From Aliirhizobium smilacinae (GTDB lineage Bacteria; Pseudomonadota; Alphaproteobacteria; Rhizobiales; Rhizobiaceae): a stretch of 64,000 nucleotides of DNA. Positions 54,744 through 63,322 of the stretch are shown one piece after another. The DNA lies in contig NZ_VDMN01000003.1 in the NCBI RefSeq assembly GCF_006335145.1, positions 62,001-126,000 of the forward strand. The letters are read 5' to 3'. Numbering within the stretch: the stretch's first letter is position 1; each line of letters opens with the position of its first letter. The notes beneath the pieces are model-generated. The model did not search any database. It saw nothing but the letters and a program-made list of their open reading frames with translations, and was not told where the DNA came from. The translations under genes and the position numbers were made by a program.

Positions 54744-57700
54744 TCATACTCCTTGCGGTCGGCGTAGATCGAGCGTCAGAGGGAATTCGGGCGAAGGCGT
54801 CTCCGGCAGGAGGGGATAAGATCCCGCCGTATGACCCCAGGGCTCGAATCGCGCCAGACGCCGCGCTTCCGCCTCGTTGCCGTTCACCGGGAAGGTCTCA
54901 TAATTGCGGCCGCCCGGATGTGCAACATGATATCTGCAGCCGCCGATCGCGCGGCCGGACCATGTATCATAGATGTCGAATGTAAGCGGCGTGTTAACCG
55001 GCAACATCGGATGCAGGCCGGATCTCGGCTGCCAGGCCTTGAAACGCACGCCGGCAACCGAGACACCGGACTGATCGGTCTGTTTCAGGGGAACGGCACG
55101 GCCAGCGCAGGCGACGGTGTAGCGTGAGGGGGTGGAGGTTTCGAGCCGCACCTGCAGCCGCTCGACCGAACTGTCGACAAAACGCACCGTACCGCCGATT
55201 GCGCCCTGTTCGCCCATCACGTGCCATGGTTCCAGCGCCTGCCGCAGTTCCAGCTTGGCGCCTTCGTATTCCACCTCGCCGAAGAAGGGGAAGCGGAATT
55301 CCAGCTGCGCCTCGAACCACTCGGAACGAAGATCGAAGCCGTTCTCGCGCAAGTCCTGAAGCACGTCCATGAAATCGGCCCAAATGTAATGGCCGAGCAT
55401 GAAGCGGTCGGCGAGTGCCGTACCCCAGCGGGTGAACTTGCCCTGCAACGGGTTCTTCCAGAAACGGGCGATCAGCGCGCGCACGAGCAATTGCTGGGCA
55501 AGCGACATGCGGGCATTCGGCGGCATTTCGAAACCGCGGAACTCGACGAGGCCGAGGCGACCGGTCGGGCCGTCCGGCGAAAACAGCTTGTCGATGCAAA
55601 TTTCCGAACGGTGGGTATTGCCGGTGACGTCGGTCAAGAGATTGCGGAACAGACGATCGACCAGCCAGGGCAAAGGCGGCTGGCCCTGGCCGGGTGCCGG
55701 CACCTGCGCCAGTGCGATCTCGAGTTCGTAGAGGCTGTCGTGGCGCGCCTCGTCGATGCGGGGGGCCTGACTGGTGGGGCCAATGAACAGGCCGGAGAAA
55801 AGATAGGAAAGCGAGGGGTGGCGCTGCCAGTGCAGTACGAGGCTCTTCAACAGGTCGGGCCGGCGCAGGAAGGGGCTGTCGTTCGGGTTGGCGCCGCCGA
55901 CCACCACGTGGTTGCCGCCGCCGGTGCCGGTGTGGCGGCCGTCGATCATGAACTTGTCGGCGCCGAGCCTGCTCTGACGTGCCTCCTCATAGACGGCGGT
56001 GGTGATATCGACCGTCTCCTTCCAGCTCGCTGCCGGATGAATGTTGACCTCAATGACGCCCGGATCGGGTGCGACGCGAATGACGTTGATGCGCTCATCA
56101 TGCGGCGGGGCATAGCCCTCGATATGAACCGCTAGCCCGAGCTCTGCGGCGGCATTTTCGGCCGCTGCTATCAGCTCGAGATAATCTTCGATCTTTTCGA
56201 CCGGAGGCATGAAGACGCACAGGCGGCCGTCACGCGGTTCGACTGAAATTGCCGTGCGCACTGCGCCACCGATCTCGCCGAGCGTCTGCTCGACGCGGCC
56301 CGGGTTGGTCGGGTCGCCTGCCGTGAAAGATGATTCCGGCATGGCGCGGCCTTCCATCGCCGCGCGCCCTGCGGGTACGATGGTCTCGGGCAGTGAGGAA
56401 CGGGGGATGGAGGGATCGGATTCGTGGATGTAGGGAAACTGAGACGGCGGGATATGAGGCAGAGTGCCGAGCGGCAGGCGGTAGCCGACGGGGCTGTCGC
56501 CGGGCACGAGGAAGATACGGCCGCGACGGGTGTTCCATTTCTCGCTAATCCAGCGCTTTTCGCCAGGCTTGCCGCGTGCCTGTGATTGCCAGGCCTGAAC
56601 CGGCAGCACATAGCCGCTCGGGCTTGTCAGGCCGCGCTCGAAGACGCGGGCTATGCGGTTGCGCTCTTCCGGGTCCTTGAGTTTCGAGTTGGAGGGATCG
56701 ACGTTGTCGGGCAGCGAGCCTTCCTTGATGATCCATTCCGCCGGGTCCTCGTAGGCGGGCACGACCATTTCCGGCTCTATCCCGAGTTCGGAGGCGAGTG
56801 CCGTCAGAAAGTTTTGCGAGTCCGTCTCGCCGACCTCATAGTCACCGCCTTCTTTTGCCACCAGATCCGGGTTCTTCCAGATTGGTTTGCCGTCCTTTCG
56901 CCAGTAGAGCGAAAAGGTCCAGCGCGGCAGGCTTTCGCCAGGATACCACTTGCCCTGGCCGTAATGCAGAAAACCGCCGGGCGCGAATTTTTTGCGCAGC
57001 TTGCGGACAAGGATGTCCGCCTTCTCACGCTTGGTGGGACCGACGGCGTCTGTGTTCCACTCTTCCGCCTCGAAATCGTCGATGGAGACGAAGGTCGGCT
57101 CGCCACCCATGGTGAGGCGCACGTCCTGTGCCTGCAGCACGCGGTCCACTTCTTCGCCCAGGCTGTTCAGGGCTTCCCAGCTTTCATCGGAGAATGGCTT
57201 GGTGATGCGCGGATGTTCGGCAACGCGGGTGACGTTCATGGCGAAGTCGAAAGACGTCTCCGCCTCGCCGAAATAGCCGCCGGAGATCGGCGCAGCGTTG
57301 CGGTAATGCGGCGTGGCGGCCAGCGGGATGTGACTTTCGCCCGTGAGCAGGCCAGAGGTCGGGTCGAGGCCCACCCAGCCGGCGCCGGGCAGATAGACTT
57401 CGCACCAGGCGTGCAGATCGGTGAAATCCACCTCGGTGCCGGAAGGGCCGTTAAGCGCCTTCAGGTCGGGTGTCAACTGGATGAGGTAGCCGGAGACAAA
57501 ACGGCAGGCGAAGCCGAGATTGCGGAGGATCTGGACGAGCAGCCAGCTGCTGTCGCGACAGGAGCCGATCGCCGATGTCAGCGTCTGTTCAGGCGTCTGT
57601 ACGCCCGGCTCCATGCGGATGACGTAACCGATCGCCTGCTGCAGACGGGCATTGATACCGACGATCATATCGACTGTCGGCTGGTCGGGCGACATGTCGA

Positions 57701-58100
57701 AATGTTTCAGATATTCGATCAGAGCCGGGCCGGGCGGTTCCGGGATCATGTAGACCGCAAGGTCTTCGGCGAGTTCCTCGGGATATTTGAACGGCCATCT
57801 GGTCGCCTCTTCCTCGACGAAAAAGTCGAAGGGATTGTAGACCGTCATATCCGCGACGAGATCGACCTCGATTTTCAGCTCCGTTGCCGGATCGGGGAAA
57901 ACGAAACGGGCGAGATAGTTGCCGTAAGGGTCCTGCTGCAGATTGACGAAGTGGTTTTCAGGCGTGACCTTCAGCGAGTGGCTGAGTACCTTGGTGCGCG
58001 AATGCGCAGCAGGCTTGAGGCGGATGATCTGGGGTCCGAGACGGACGGGCTTGTCGTATATGTAATGGGTGAGATGGTAGATGCTCGCCTTGATCGACAT
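54744..58100 (-). CDS. transglutaminase-DUF2126 (putative amidoligase) protein
   Basis: This 1118-residue protein has an N-terminal transglutaminase-like domain with C181 (IGSCRDSSW), H230 (DLHAWCE) and D246 (GLDPTSG), and a large DUF2126 domain from about 300 to the end, described as a putative amidoligase. DUF2126 marks include [17 protein letters not shown] and [15 protein letters not shown]. It should pair amide cleavage with amide synthesis. AAGGGA precedes ATG 58100. It is the first gene of a three-gene operon. No experimental substrate is known to me. Confidence 0.9.
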   Translation of the reverse strand: MSIKASIYHLTHYIYDKPVRLGPQIIRLKPAAHSRTKVLSHSLKVTPENHFVNLQQDPYGNYLARFVFPDPATELKIEVDLVADMTVYNPFDFFVEEEATRWPFKYPEELAEDLAVYMIPEPPGPALIEYLKHFDMSPDQPTVDMIVGINARLQQAIGYVIRMEPGVQTPEQTLTSAIGSCRDSSWLLVQILRNLGFACRFVSGYLIQLTPDLKALNGPSGTEVDFTDLHAWCEVYLPGAGWVGLDPTSGLLTGESHIPLAATPHYRNAAPISGGYFGEAETSFDFAMNVTRVAEHPRITKPFSDESWEALNSLGEEVDRVLQAQDVRLTMGGEPTFVSIDDFEAEEWNTDAVGPTKREKADILVRKLRKKFAPGGFLHYGQGKWYPGESLPRWTFSLYWRKDGKPIWKNPDLVAKEGGDYEVGETDSQNFLTALASELGIEPEMVVPAYEDPAEWIIKEGSLPDNVDPSNSKLKDPEERNRIARVFERGLTSPSGYVLPVQAWQSQARGKPGEKRWISEKWNTRRGRIFLVPGDSPVGYRLPLGTLPHIPPSQFPYIHESDPSIPRSSLPETIVPAGRAAMEGRAMPESSFTAGDPTNPGRVEQTLGEIGGAVRTAISVEPRDGRLCVFMPPVEKIEDYLELIAAAENAAAELGLAVHIEGYAPPHDERINVIRVAPDPGVIEVNIHPAASWKETVDITTAVYEEARQSRLGADKFMIDGRHTGTGGGNHVVVGGANPNDSPFLRRPDLLKSLVLHWQRHPSLSYLFSGLFIGPTSQAPRIDEARHDSLYELEIALAQVPAPGQGQPPLPWLVDRLFRNLLTDVTGNTHRSEICIDKLFSPDGPTGRLGLVEFRGFEMPPNARMSLAQQLLVRALIARFWKNPLQGKFTRWGTALADRFMLGHYIWADFMDVLQDLRENGFDLRSEWFEAQLEFRFPFFGEVEYEGAKLELRQALEPWHVMGEQGAIGGTVRFVDSSVERLQVRLETSTPSRYTVACAGRAVPLKQTDQSGVSVAGVRFKAWQPRSGLHPMLPVNTPLTFDIYDTWSGRAIGGCRYHVAHPGGRNYETFPVNGNEAEARRLARFEPWGHTAGSYPLLPETPSPEFPLTLDLRRPQGV

Positions 58101-58273
58101 GCTGTCCCTTCAATTGCCCTTGCCGGGCGTTCCCTTCGATCGCCGATATCCGGCCTCGTTGAGCGGGTCGGTGCATCGTCGTTGAACTAAGTTTGTGCAA
58201 TGCATGAAAAGAATGCAAGGCGATCTTATGCTTATTTTTCAGCCTCGTCGCCTGGCATCCTATGTGACTGAGT

Positions 58274-58738
58274 TCAGCCTTCGTCCGAGTAGGGTCTGCC
58301 GTCTTTGTGGACGAAGCGGCCATCGGAATTGGAACTCTTCAAGTCTATGTCGGAGCACGTGGTCATGTCCTGATGATGGCGGGAACCGATCTCGATATAG
58401 ATAGCAACCGTGTCAGACCTGTTGATCATGTGGTGACCATTGCCGGAGTTCTTGGGAAAGGCTGCCACATCGCCTGCGTGCAGCAGGGTTTCACTGTCGT
58501 CCTCGATCAGCACGAGTTCGCCTTTCACGACGTAGACCAGTTCGTCCTCGTGCGAATGCCAGTGGCGCTGGCTGGACCAGTTTCCCGGCGGCAGATGCAT
58601 GAGGTTGACGCCGAAATCCTTGAGGCCACCGGCCTTACCGAGCCGTTGCCGCAGGCGGTCGGCACAGGGAGCGTCGAAAGGAGGCGGATAACCGGAGCCT
58701 TTTTCGGTCGGCATGGCAGCGAGATCGATCTTCGGCAT
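58274..58738 (-). CDS. cupin domain protein
   Basis: This 154-residue protein has a single cupin barrel: RHWHSHEDELVYVVKGELVL carries the first motif (H-x-H-x-E) and GDVAAFPKNSGNGHHMINRS the second (Gly/His), so it likely binds a divalent metal. Substrate unknown; the family includes XRE-linked and sugar-binding forms. It lies about 170 nt upstream of the DUF2126 gene on the same strand, so it may be co-transcribed but need not be functionally linked. Confidence 0.85.
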   Translation of the reverse strand: MPKIDLAAMPTEKGSGYPPPFDAPCADRLRQRLGKAGGLKDFGVNLMHLPPGNWSSQRHWHSHEDELVYVVKGELVLIEDDSETLLHAGDVAAFPKNSGNGHHMINRSDTVAIYIEIGSRHHQDMTTCSDIDLKSSNSDGRFVHKDGRPYSDEG

Positions 58739-58891
58739 GACTGTCTCCCAACTGAGCTTTCTCCAGGCATCATATAGGGTGATGAAAATCGGAAATCGAA
58801 GGTGAAGGCGTGTCGTCTGTACAACCCTTTACCGCGTGGTAAGTCTGCAGGCAGCATAGAGTCATGACATTGCGAGAGGAGCCCGTCGCAG

Positions 58892-60715
58892 ATGTCTCAA
58901 GCGGCCACAGCAGCAACCGAACCATATGAACTTCCGCTTTCCGGCCAGCTTCGGATGATGATGGGGGCATTCTGGGCGTCACCCGTGCGTCGGCATCTGG
59001 TGATGCTCGCGAGCGCGCTTTTGATCATCATCGTCGCTACGACCTATGCGACCTATCGGCTGAACGAGTGGAACGGGCCGTTCTACGACGCATTGGAACG
59101 GCGCGACATGGCCGGCTTCCTTCGACAGCTCGGTGTGTTCGGTATCATCGCATTTTGCCTGACGCTGCTGAACGTCATCCAGACCTGGCTGAACCAGATC
59201 ACCGCGCTGAAAATGCGCGAGGGGCTGGCGCGGGATCTCGCCAATGTCTGGCTGACGCCGGGGCGTGCGCTGAAGCTTGCCGGCGCGGGATCGATCGCCA
59301 ACAATCCCGATCAGCGGTTGCATGAAGACACCCGTATCCTGGCGGAGAACACGACGGCGTTGTCGATCGGCCTCGTCAACTCCACCATCCTGCTCGGCAG
59401 TTTCATCGGCGTGCTCTGGGCGATCTCGACCGATTTCGGCTTCCAGATTGCCGGCCACCATGTCGTTATCCCGGGCTATATGCTGTGGGCGACAATCCTT
59501 TATGCGCTGATCGGCTCCGTGCTCAGCAATGTCGTGGGCAGCATGCTGGCGCGGCTCAACGCGGATCGATATGCCCGCGAGGCGGATCTGCGTTCGGCTC
59601 TCGTACGTGCCAATGAGAACCTGAAACCGATTACGCTGGCGCGTGGCGAGCCGAACGAGCTTTTACGCGTGCAGGATGCGATCGGCGGCGTACTCGGCAT
59701 GTTGCGCAAGCTTGCATGGGCGCTCACCAATCTCACCTGGGTATCCTCCGGCTTCGGCTGGCTGGCGCTGGTGGCGCCGATCATCATCGCCTCTCCGATG
59801 TATTTTTCCGGCGAACTGACTTTCGGCGGGCTGATGATGGCGGTCGGCGCCTTCAATCAGGTGAACACGGCCCTGCGCTGGTACGTGACCAATTTCAGCG
59901 TCATCGCCGATTGGCGGGCAACGCTTGCCCGCGTTTCCTTTTTCCGCAATGCGCTGCTGATGGCCGACACGCCGGCAAAGGAAGGGGAGGTCATCAGCTA
60001 TAAGCGCGGCACGAAAGACGATGGGCTTTCGGTGACGGGTGTCGAAGTTTATGGCGAGCCGGACAAGGGGGCCGATGGCCACGGCATCAAACTGAAAGAG
60101 GACGCATTTACCGTCGAACCCGGTGAGCGCGTGATGGTCAATGGGGATCCCGGGACGGACCGTCATCTGTTCTTCCAGGCGCTTGCCGGCATATGGCCCT
60201 GGGGCAAGGGCGAGATCCGGGTGCCGCAGGCAGACAGGGTGATCCTGATGCCGCAGGAAGGTTATCTGCCGACTGCGAAGCTGCGCGAGGTCATGACCTA
60301 TCCTTCGGGCATTCCCGATGTCACCGACGAGGCGCTGAAGGCTGCCTTGCTGCAGGTGGGGCTCGATCGCTATGTCGAGCAACTGGATAGGGTGGAACGC
60401 TGGGACCGGGTTCTTGACAAGGAGGAGGAGGCGGCGCTGCAGGTGGCCAATGCCGTTTTGCGCAAGCCCGACTGGCTTTTCATGGACGATGTGCTGGAAG
60501 GATTGGAACCGGAGGTGCGCGTGCAGCTGATCGGCGTTCTTGACGGATTGAAGGACACGACGCTGATTTATGTCGGCCGCTCGGAAGATTTTGCCAACAC
60601 ATTCAAGCCGAAGATTTTCCATGTCGCACCGCTTCATCCGAACGGGACAAACGAAGCGAAACTTCAGGACGGGGATGGAATGGCCACTGCCTCGGACAAT
60701 GGTGAAAAGCCATGA
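58892..60715 (+). CDS. SbmA/YddA-type ABC transporter with degenerate ATPase domain
   Basis: This 607-residue protein has an ABC_membrane_2 (YddA/SbmA-like) N-terminal domain with about six helices (38-345; LNEWNGPFYDALERRD is a family mark) and a C-terminal ABC-like domain. That domain has lost its catalytic motifs: Walker A reads GDPGTDRH (418-425; Lys absent), the signature reads LDKEEEA (about 508-514), Walker B ends MDD (531-533; Asp for Glu), and the H-loop reads VGRSED. The Q-loop (MPQEGYLP) remains. It should bind ATP poorly or not at all. A 4-nt overlap joins the DUF1003 gene. Confidence 0.85.
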   Translation: MSQAATAATEPYELPLSGQLRMMMGAFWASPVRRHLVMLASALLIIIVATTYATYRLNEWNGPFYDALERRDMAGFLRQLGVFGIIAFCLTLLNVIQTWLNQITALKMREGLARDLANVWLTPGRALKLAGAGSIANNPDQRLHEDTRILAENTTALSIGLVNSTILLGSFIGVLWAISTDFGFQIAGHHVVIPGYMLWATILYALIGSVLSNVVGSMLARLNADRYAREADLRSALVRANENLKPITLARGEPNELLRVQDAIGGVLGMLRKLAWALTNLTWVSSGFGWLALVAPIIIASPMYFSGELTFGGLMMAVGAFNQVNTALRWYVTNFSVIADWRATLARVSFFRNALLMADTPAKEGEVISYKRGTKDDGLSVTGVEVYGEPDKGADGHGIKLKEDAFTVEPGERVMVNGDPGTDRHLFFQALAGIWPWGKGEIRVPQADRVILMPQEGYLPTAKLREVMTYPSGIPDVTDEALKAALLQVGLDRYVEQLDRVERWDRVLDKEEEAALQVANAVLRKPDWLFMDDVLEGLEPEVRVQLIGVLDGLKDTTLIYVGRSEDFANTFKPKIFHVAPLHPNGTNEAKLQDGDGMATASDNGEKP

Positions 60716-61446
60716 ACAACCATTCTTCCGTCACCAGGAACGGTCAACCCAAAAGCGGGCAATGCGTCGTCTGTGGCCGAACCTTTCCGCTGTCGAAGCT
60801 GCACAAGGCAGGAAGCCTCAGGCCACACCTTTACGAGATGATCGCAGAGGAAGTGAAGGATTGCGCGCCGACCAGCCTGATCTGCGATGAGGATCTCGCG
60901 CGCTTCCGGCGCCGCTATGTCGAGAGGCTTCTGGAAGAGGAACGGGGCGAGCTTTCCGATCTCGACCAGAAGGTTCTGGACGGTTTCGAGAAAGGCACGC
61001 TGACGGTGCAGGCGAATTCCGTGACCGCATCCGACAGAAAGTCGACTTTTGGCGAGAGGGTTGCCGACAAGGTGGCTTCCTTCGGCGGGTCGTGGACTTT
61101 CATCCTGTCTTTCCTCGGCGTCCTCGTGATCTGGATGGGCGTCAATGTCGTCGGCATCTTCGCTCAACCGTTCGACCCCTATCCGTTCATTCTCCTCAAC
61201 CTCGTGCTTTCCTGTCTTGCCGCGTTGCAGGCACCGGTCATCATGATGAGCCAGAAAAGGCAGGAGGAGAAAGACCGGCTCAGAGCCGAGAACGACTACA
61301 TGATCAATCTGCGCGCCGAGCTCGAAATCCGGCAATTGCACGAGAAGATCGACCACCAGATGGCCAAGCAGTGGGAACGGCTGGCGGAATTGCAGCAGAT
61401 CCAGATCGAGCTTCTGGAAAAGCGGGATGACCCGCGACGCGAGTGA
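60712..61446 (+). CDS. DUF1003 membrane protein
   Basis: This 244-residue protein has an N-terminal Cys pair (CVVCGRTF, about 18-25) suggesting a zinc knuckle, then two membrane helices (128-150, 160-180) with the DUF1003 mark DPYPFILLNLVLSCLAALQAP, and a basic, coiled-coil C-terminal tail (from about 190). DUF1003 function is unknown. It overlaps the ABC-like gene by 4 nt (ATGA), so it is translationally coupled to it. A C-terminal heptad-like pattern suggests self-association. Confidence 0.88.
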   Translation: MNNHSSVTRNGQPKSGQCVVCGRTFPLSKLHKAGSLRPHLYEMIAEEVKDCAPTSLICDEDLARFRRRYVERLLEEERGELSDLDQKVLDGFEKGTLTVQANSVTASDRKSTFGERVADKVASFGGSWTFILSFLGVLVIWMGVNVVGIFAQPFDPYPFILLNLVLSCLAALQAPVIMMSQKRQEEKDRLRAENDYMINLRAELEIRQLHEKIDHQMAKQWERLAELQQIQIELLEKRDDPRRE

Positions 61447-61450
61447 GGCT

Positions 61451-62332
61451 TTAAGCTGGTGTCTGGGGGATGCGGCCGGCGTTGGGTCTGCGCAGGTTGA
61501 AGAGATTGCCGACGAGGATCAGTGTCGCGCCGACTGCCATCAGTGCATCGACCCCTTCGGCATACATGAAATAACCAATCGCGGCTGAAAGCGGCACACG
61601 CAGATAATCCATCGGCATCGCCACCGTCGCGTCGGCATGGGCCAGGGCTTTGGCTATGCAGAAATGCGCGAAGGTCCCCGTGAATGCGATGACGAAAATC
61701 CACGGCCAGACGCCGGCCGACGGCCAGGTCCAGGCGCGAAGCGCCGGTATGAGGCCGATGATCGACTGGATGATCAGCATCCAGAAGATGATCTTCGTGG
61801 CGCTGTCCGTGCGGGTCAAAAATTTAGTGGCGATGAATGAGACTGCGAAGAAGAAGGCTGCGCCAAGCACGACCAGATGACCTGGATCAAGCGGTGCTGC
61901 ACCCGGCTTGATGATCAGCAACACGCCGACAAGGCCGAAGCCAATCGCCACACATTTGCGCCAGGTCAGGCGTTCGCCCAAAAACGCTGCCGCCATCAGT
62001 GCCGCCCAGATCGGCGCGGTGAACTCGATGGCAATCACCTGAGCCAGAGGTATCAAGGTGATACCCATCAGCCAGGCAAACTGGCCGACATAATGGGCAA
62101 CGTTACGGGCTATATGGCTTGGCAGGATACCCGTCCGCATTGCCCGAAAGCCGCCTTCGCGAAAGACGAACGGAAGAAGCATGAAGAAGGCGATGACCGA
62201 GCGCATCTCCATCGCCTGGAAAACGTCGATTTCGCGAGTGACCTCGCGCCCGGAAACCGCCATGAGCAGAAAAAGGGCGATCGATGCCATCATCCATGCG
62301 GCCGCCTTTGCGATCGATTGCGTGTTCTCCAC
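61451..62332 (-). CDS. DMT family transporter (EamA)
   Basis: This 293-residue protein has ten membrane helices in two EamA repeats (about 8-140 and 150-282). It is an inner-membrane exporter or permease of the drug/metabolite superfamily; the substrate is unknown. Its end is 4 nt from the convergent DUF1003 gene. ATG 62332 begins MENTQSIAKAAAWMMASIAL; GGAGGAGAC lies upstream. Confidence 0.92.
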   Translation of the reverse strand: MENTQSIAKAAAWMMASIALFLLMAVSGREVTREIDVFQAMEMRSVIAFFMLLPFVFREGGFRAMRTGILPSHIARNVAHYVGQFAWLMGITLIPLAQVIAIEFTAPIWAALMAAAFLGERLTWRKCVAIGFGLVGVLLIIKPGAAPLDPGHLVVLGAAFFFAVSFIATKFLTRTDSATKIIFWMLIIQSIIGLIPALRAWTWPSAGVWPWIFVIAFTGTFAHFCIAKALAHADATVAMPMDYLRVPLSAAIGYFMYAEGVDALMAVGATLILVGNLFNLRRPNAGRIPQTPA

Positions 62333-62676
62333 CCGTGTCTCCTCCTGCGGTATGCCAAGTCCGGCAATGCCCTATCGTGTTTCAGCCCGCAATGGAAACG
62401 GCCTTATCGCCACACGCGATCGGGTGGGGTTACGAGGATCGCAGCCTTGCCATCCGAAGAGCATGAGTTGCTGCATGGAGGGCAGAATTGCCGATGGCTG
62501 ATGCCGGCTGCACCTGCATCATGTGTCGCATACACGGTGCGGATCGCGTCCAGAATATAGGCATAGCCGACGCCGGAATGTGCGCCCGTTGCCACAAGCG
62601 AGTCGGTCGAATCCGATTTTCCGCCGGTGAGCACCACCCGACATTTTCGACCTATCGGTTGGAAGTTCGGCCGCTG
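62333..62676. other. gap of about 340 nt with no clear gene
   Basis: No confident gene is seen. A 77-codon frame on the - strand (62404-62637) has a short SDSTDSLVATGAHSGVGYAY stretch that faintly recalls an enolase-superfamily N-terminus and then loses any pattern; a decayed gene is possible. The right end holds the promoter of the next gene. Confidence 0.35.
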
Positions 62677-62715
62677 TTGACTCTTTAAATCTATCTACCT
62701 ATTAGTAGGTAGATA
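62677..62715 (+). promoter_or_regulatory. promoter overlapped by a TetR-type palindrome
   Basis: A -35-like TTGACT (62677-62682) and a -10-like TATTAG (62700-62705) are 17 nt apart. TATCTACCTA-TTAG-TAGGTAGATA (62692-62715) is a perfect 10-bp inverted repeat that covers the -10, as expected for a TetR-family repressor site. No tetR gene is nearby in the window. Confidence 0.7.
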
Positions 62716-62728
62716 AAATCAGGAGTTT

Positions 62729-63292
62729 ATGATGCCCGTTCAATCTTCCACCCAAGCCAACTGGCTGCGGACCTATTATTTTGTGAGAGCTTTGTTCTCT
62801 GTCACCTGGATCACCGCGGCCGTTCTCTCCGGCCAATCGGTGCTGGCACCCTTGCTGCTCGTCATCTATCCGGCGTGGGATGCTTTGGCCAATCTGGTCG
62901 ATGCCCGGGCCAATGGCGGGTTGGCCGCGAACCGCTCGCAGGCACTGAATGTCGCCGCCAGTTCTTTCATGACACTTGTGGTCATCCTTGCGGTGATGAA
63001 AAGCAATTATGCCGTTCTGGCGGCTTTCGGTGTATGGGCGGTGCTGTCCGGCCTGTTGCAGCTCTATACCGGCGTTCGGCGCTGGCGTTCTTTTGGCGCG
63101 CAGTGGGTGATGATCCTCAGCGGTGCGCAATCGACATTGGCCGGCGTCTTCATGGTCAGCCGATCGGTGGGGACTACGGCTCCCAGCATTCTCGATATCG
63201 TGCCTTATGTCGGATTTGGCGCCTTCTATTTTCTGCTTTCCGCCCTGTGGTTGACGGTTGCCGCCTCTCGCAGCGCGAGATCCGGCGTGTAG
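62729..63292 (+). CDS. DUF308-like small membrane protein
   Basis: This 187-residue protein has about six membrane helices (17-35, 41-58, 70-90, 93-112, 122-142, 155-178) and a pattern like DUF308/HdeD-type proteins. AGGAG precedes the ATG at 62729. The promoter carries a perfect TetR-type palindrome, so expression is likely induced by a ligand. It converges on the helicase gene and shares a repeat at its end. Function unknown. Confidence 0.7.
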   Translation: MMPVQSSTQANWLRTYYFVRALFSVTWITAAVLSGQSVLAPLLLVIYPAWDALANLVDARANGGLAANRSQALNVAASSFMTLVVILAVMKSNYAVLAAFGVWAVLSGLLQLYTGVRRWRSFGAQWVMILSGAQSTLAGVFMVSRSVGTTAPSILDIVPYVGFGAFYFLLSALWLTVAASRSARSGV

Positions 63293-63322
63293 AGCATTTC
63301 CGGCTTTTGCTGGGATTGCTCT
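63291..63322. repeat. short palindromic repeat between convergent genes
   Basis: AGAGCATTTCCGGC pairs with GCTGGGATTGCTCT (three imperfect pairs) over a TTTT loop. It resembles the 'AGAGCA...TGCTCT' form of the rhizobial repeat also seen at 36331, and may act as terminator for both genes; it overlaps both stop codons. Confidence 0.55.

Noticed and set aside
56586-58190. 534-codon open frame on the + strand opposite DUF2126
   Set aside because: Antisense shadow; the - strand frame has clear transglutaminase and DUF2126 domains.
62404-62637. 77-codon - strand frame with a faint enolase-superfamily look
   Set aside because: Too short and too weak a match to call; kept only as a note for the gap.
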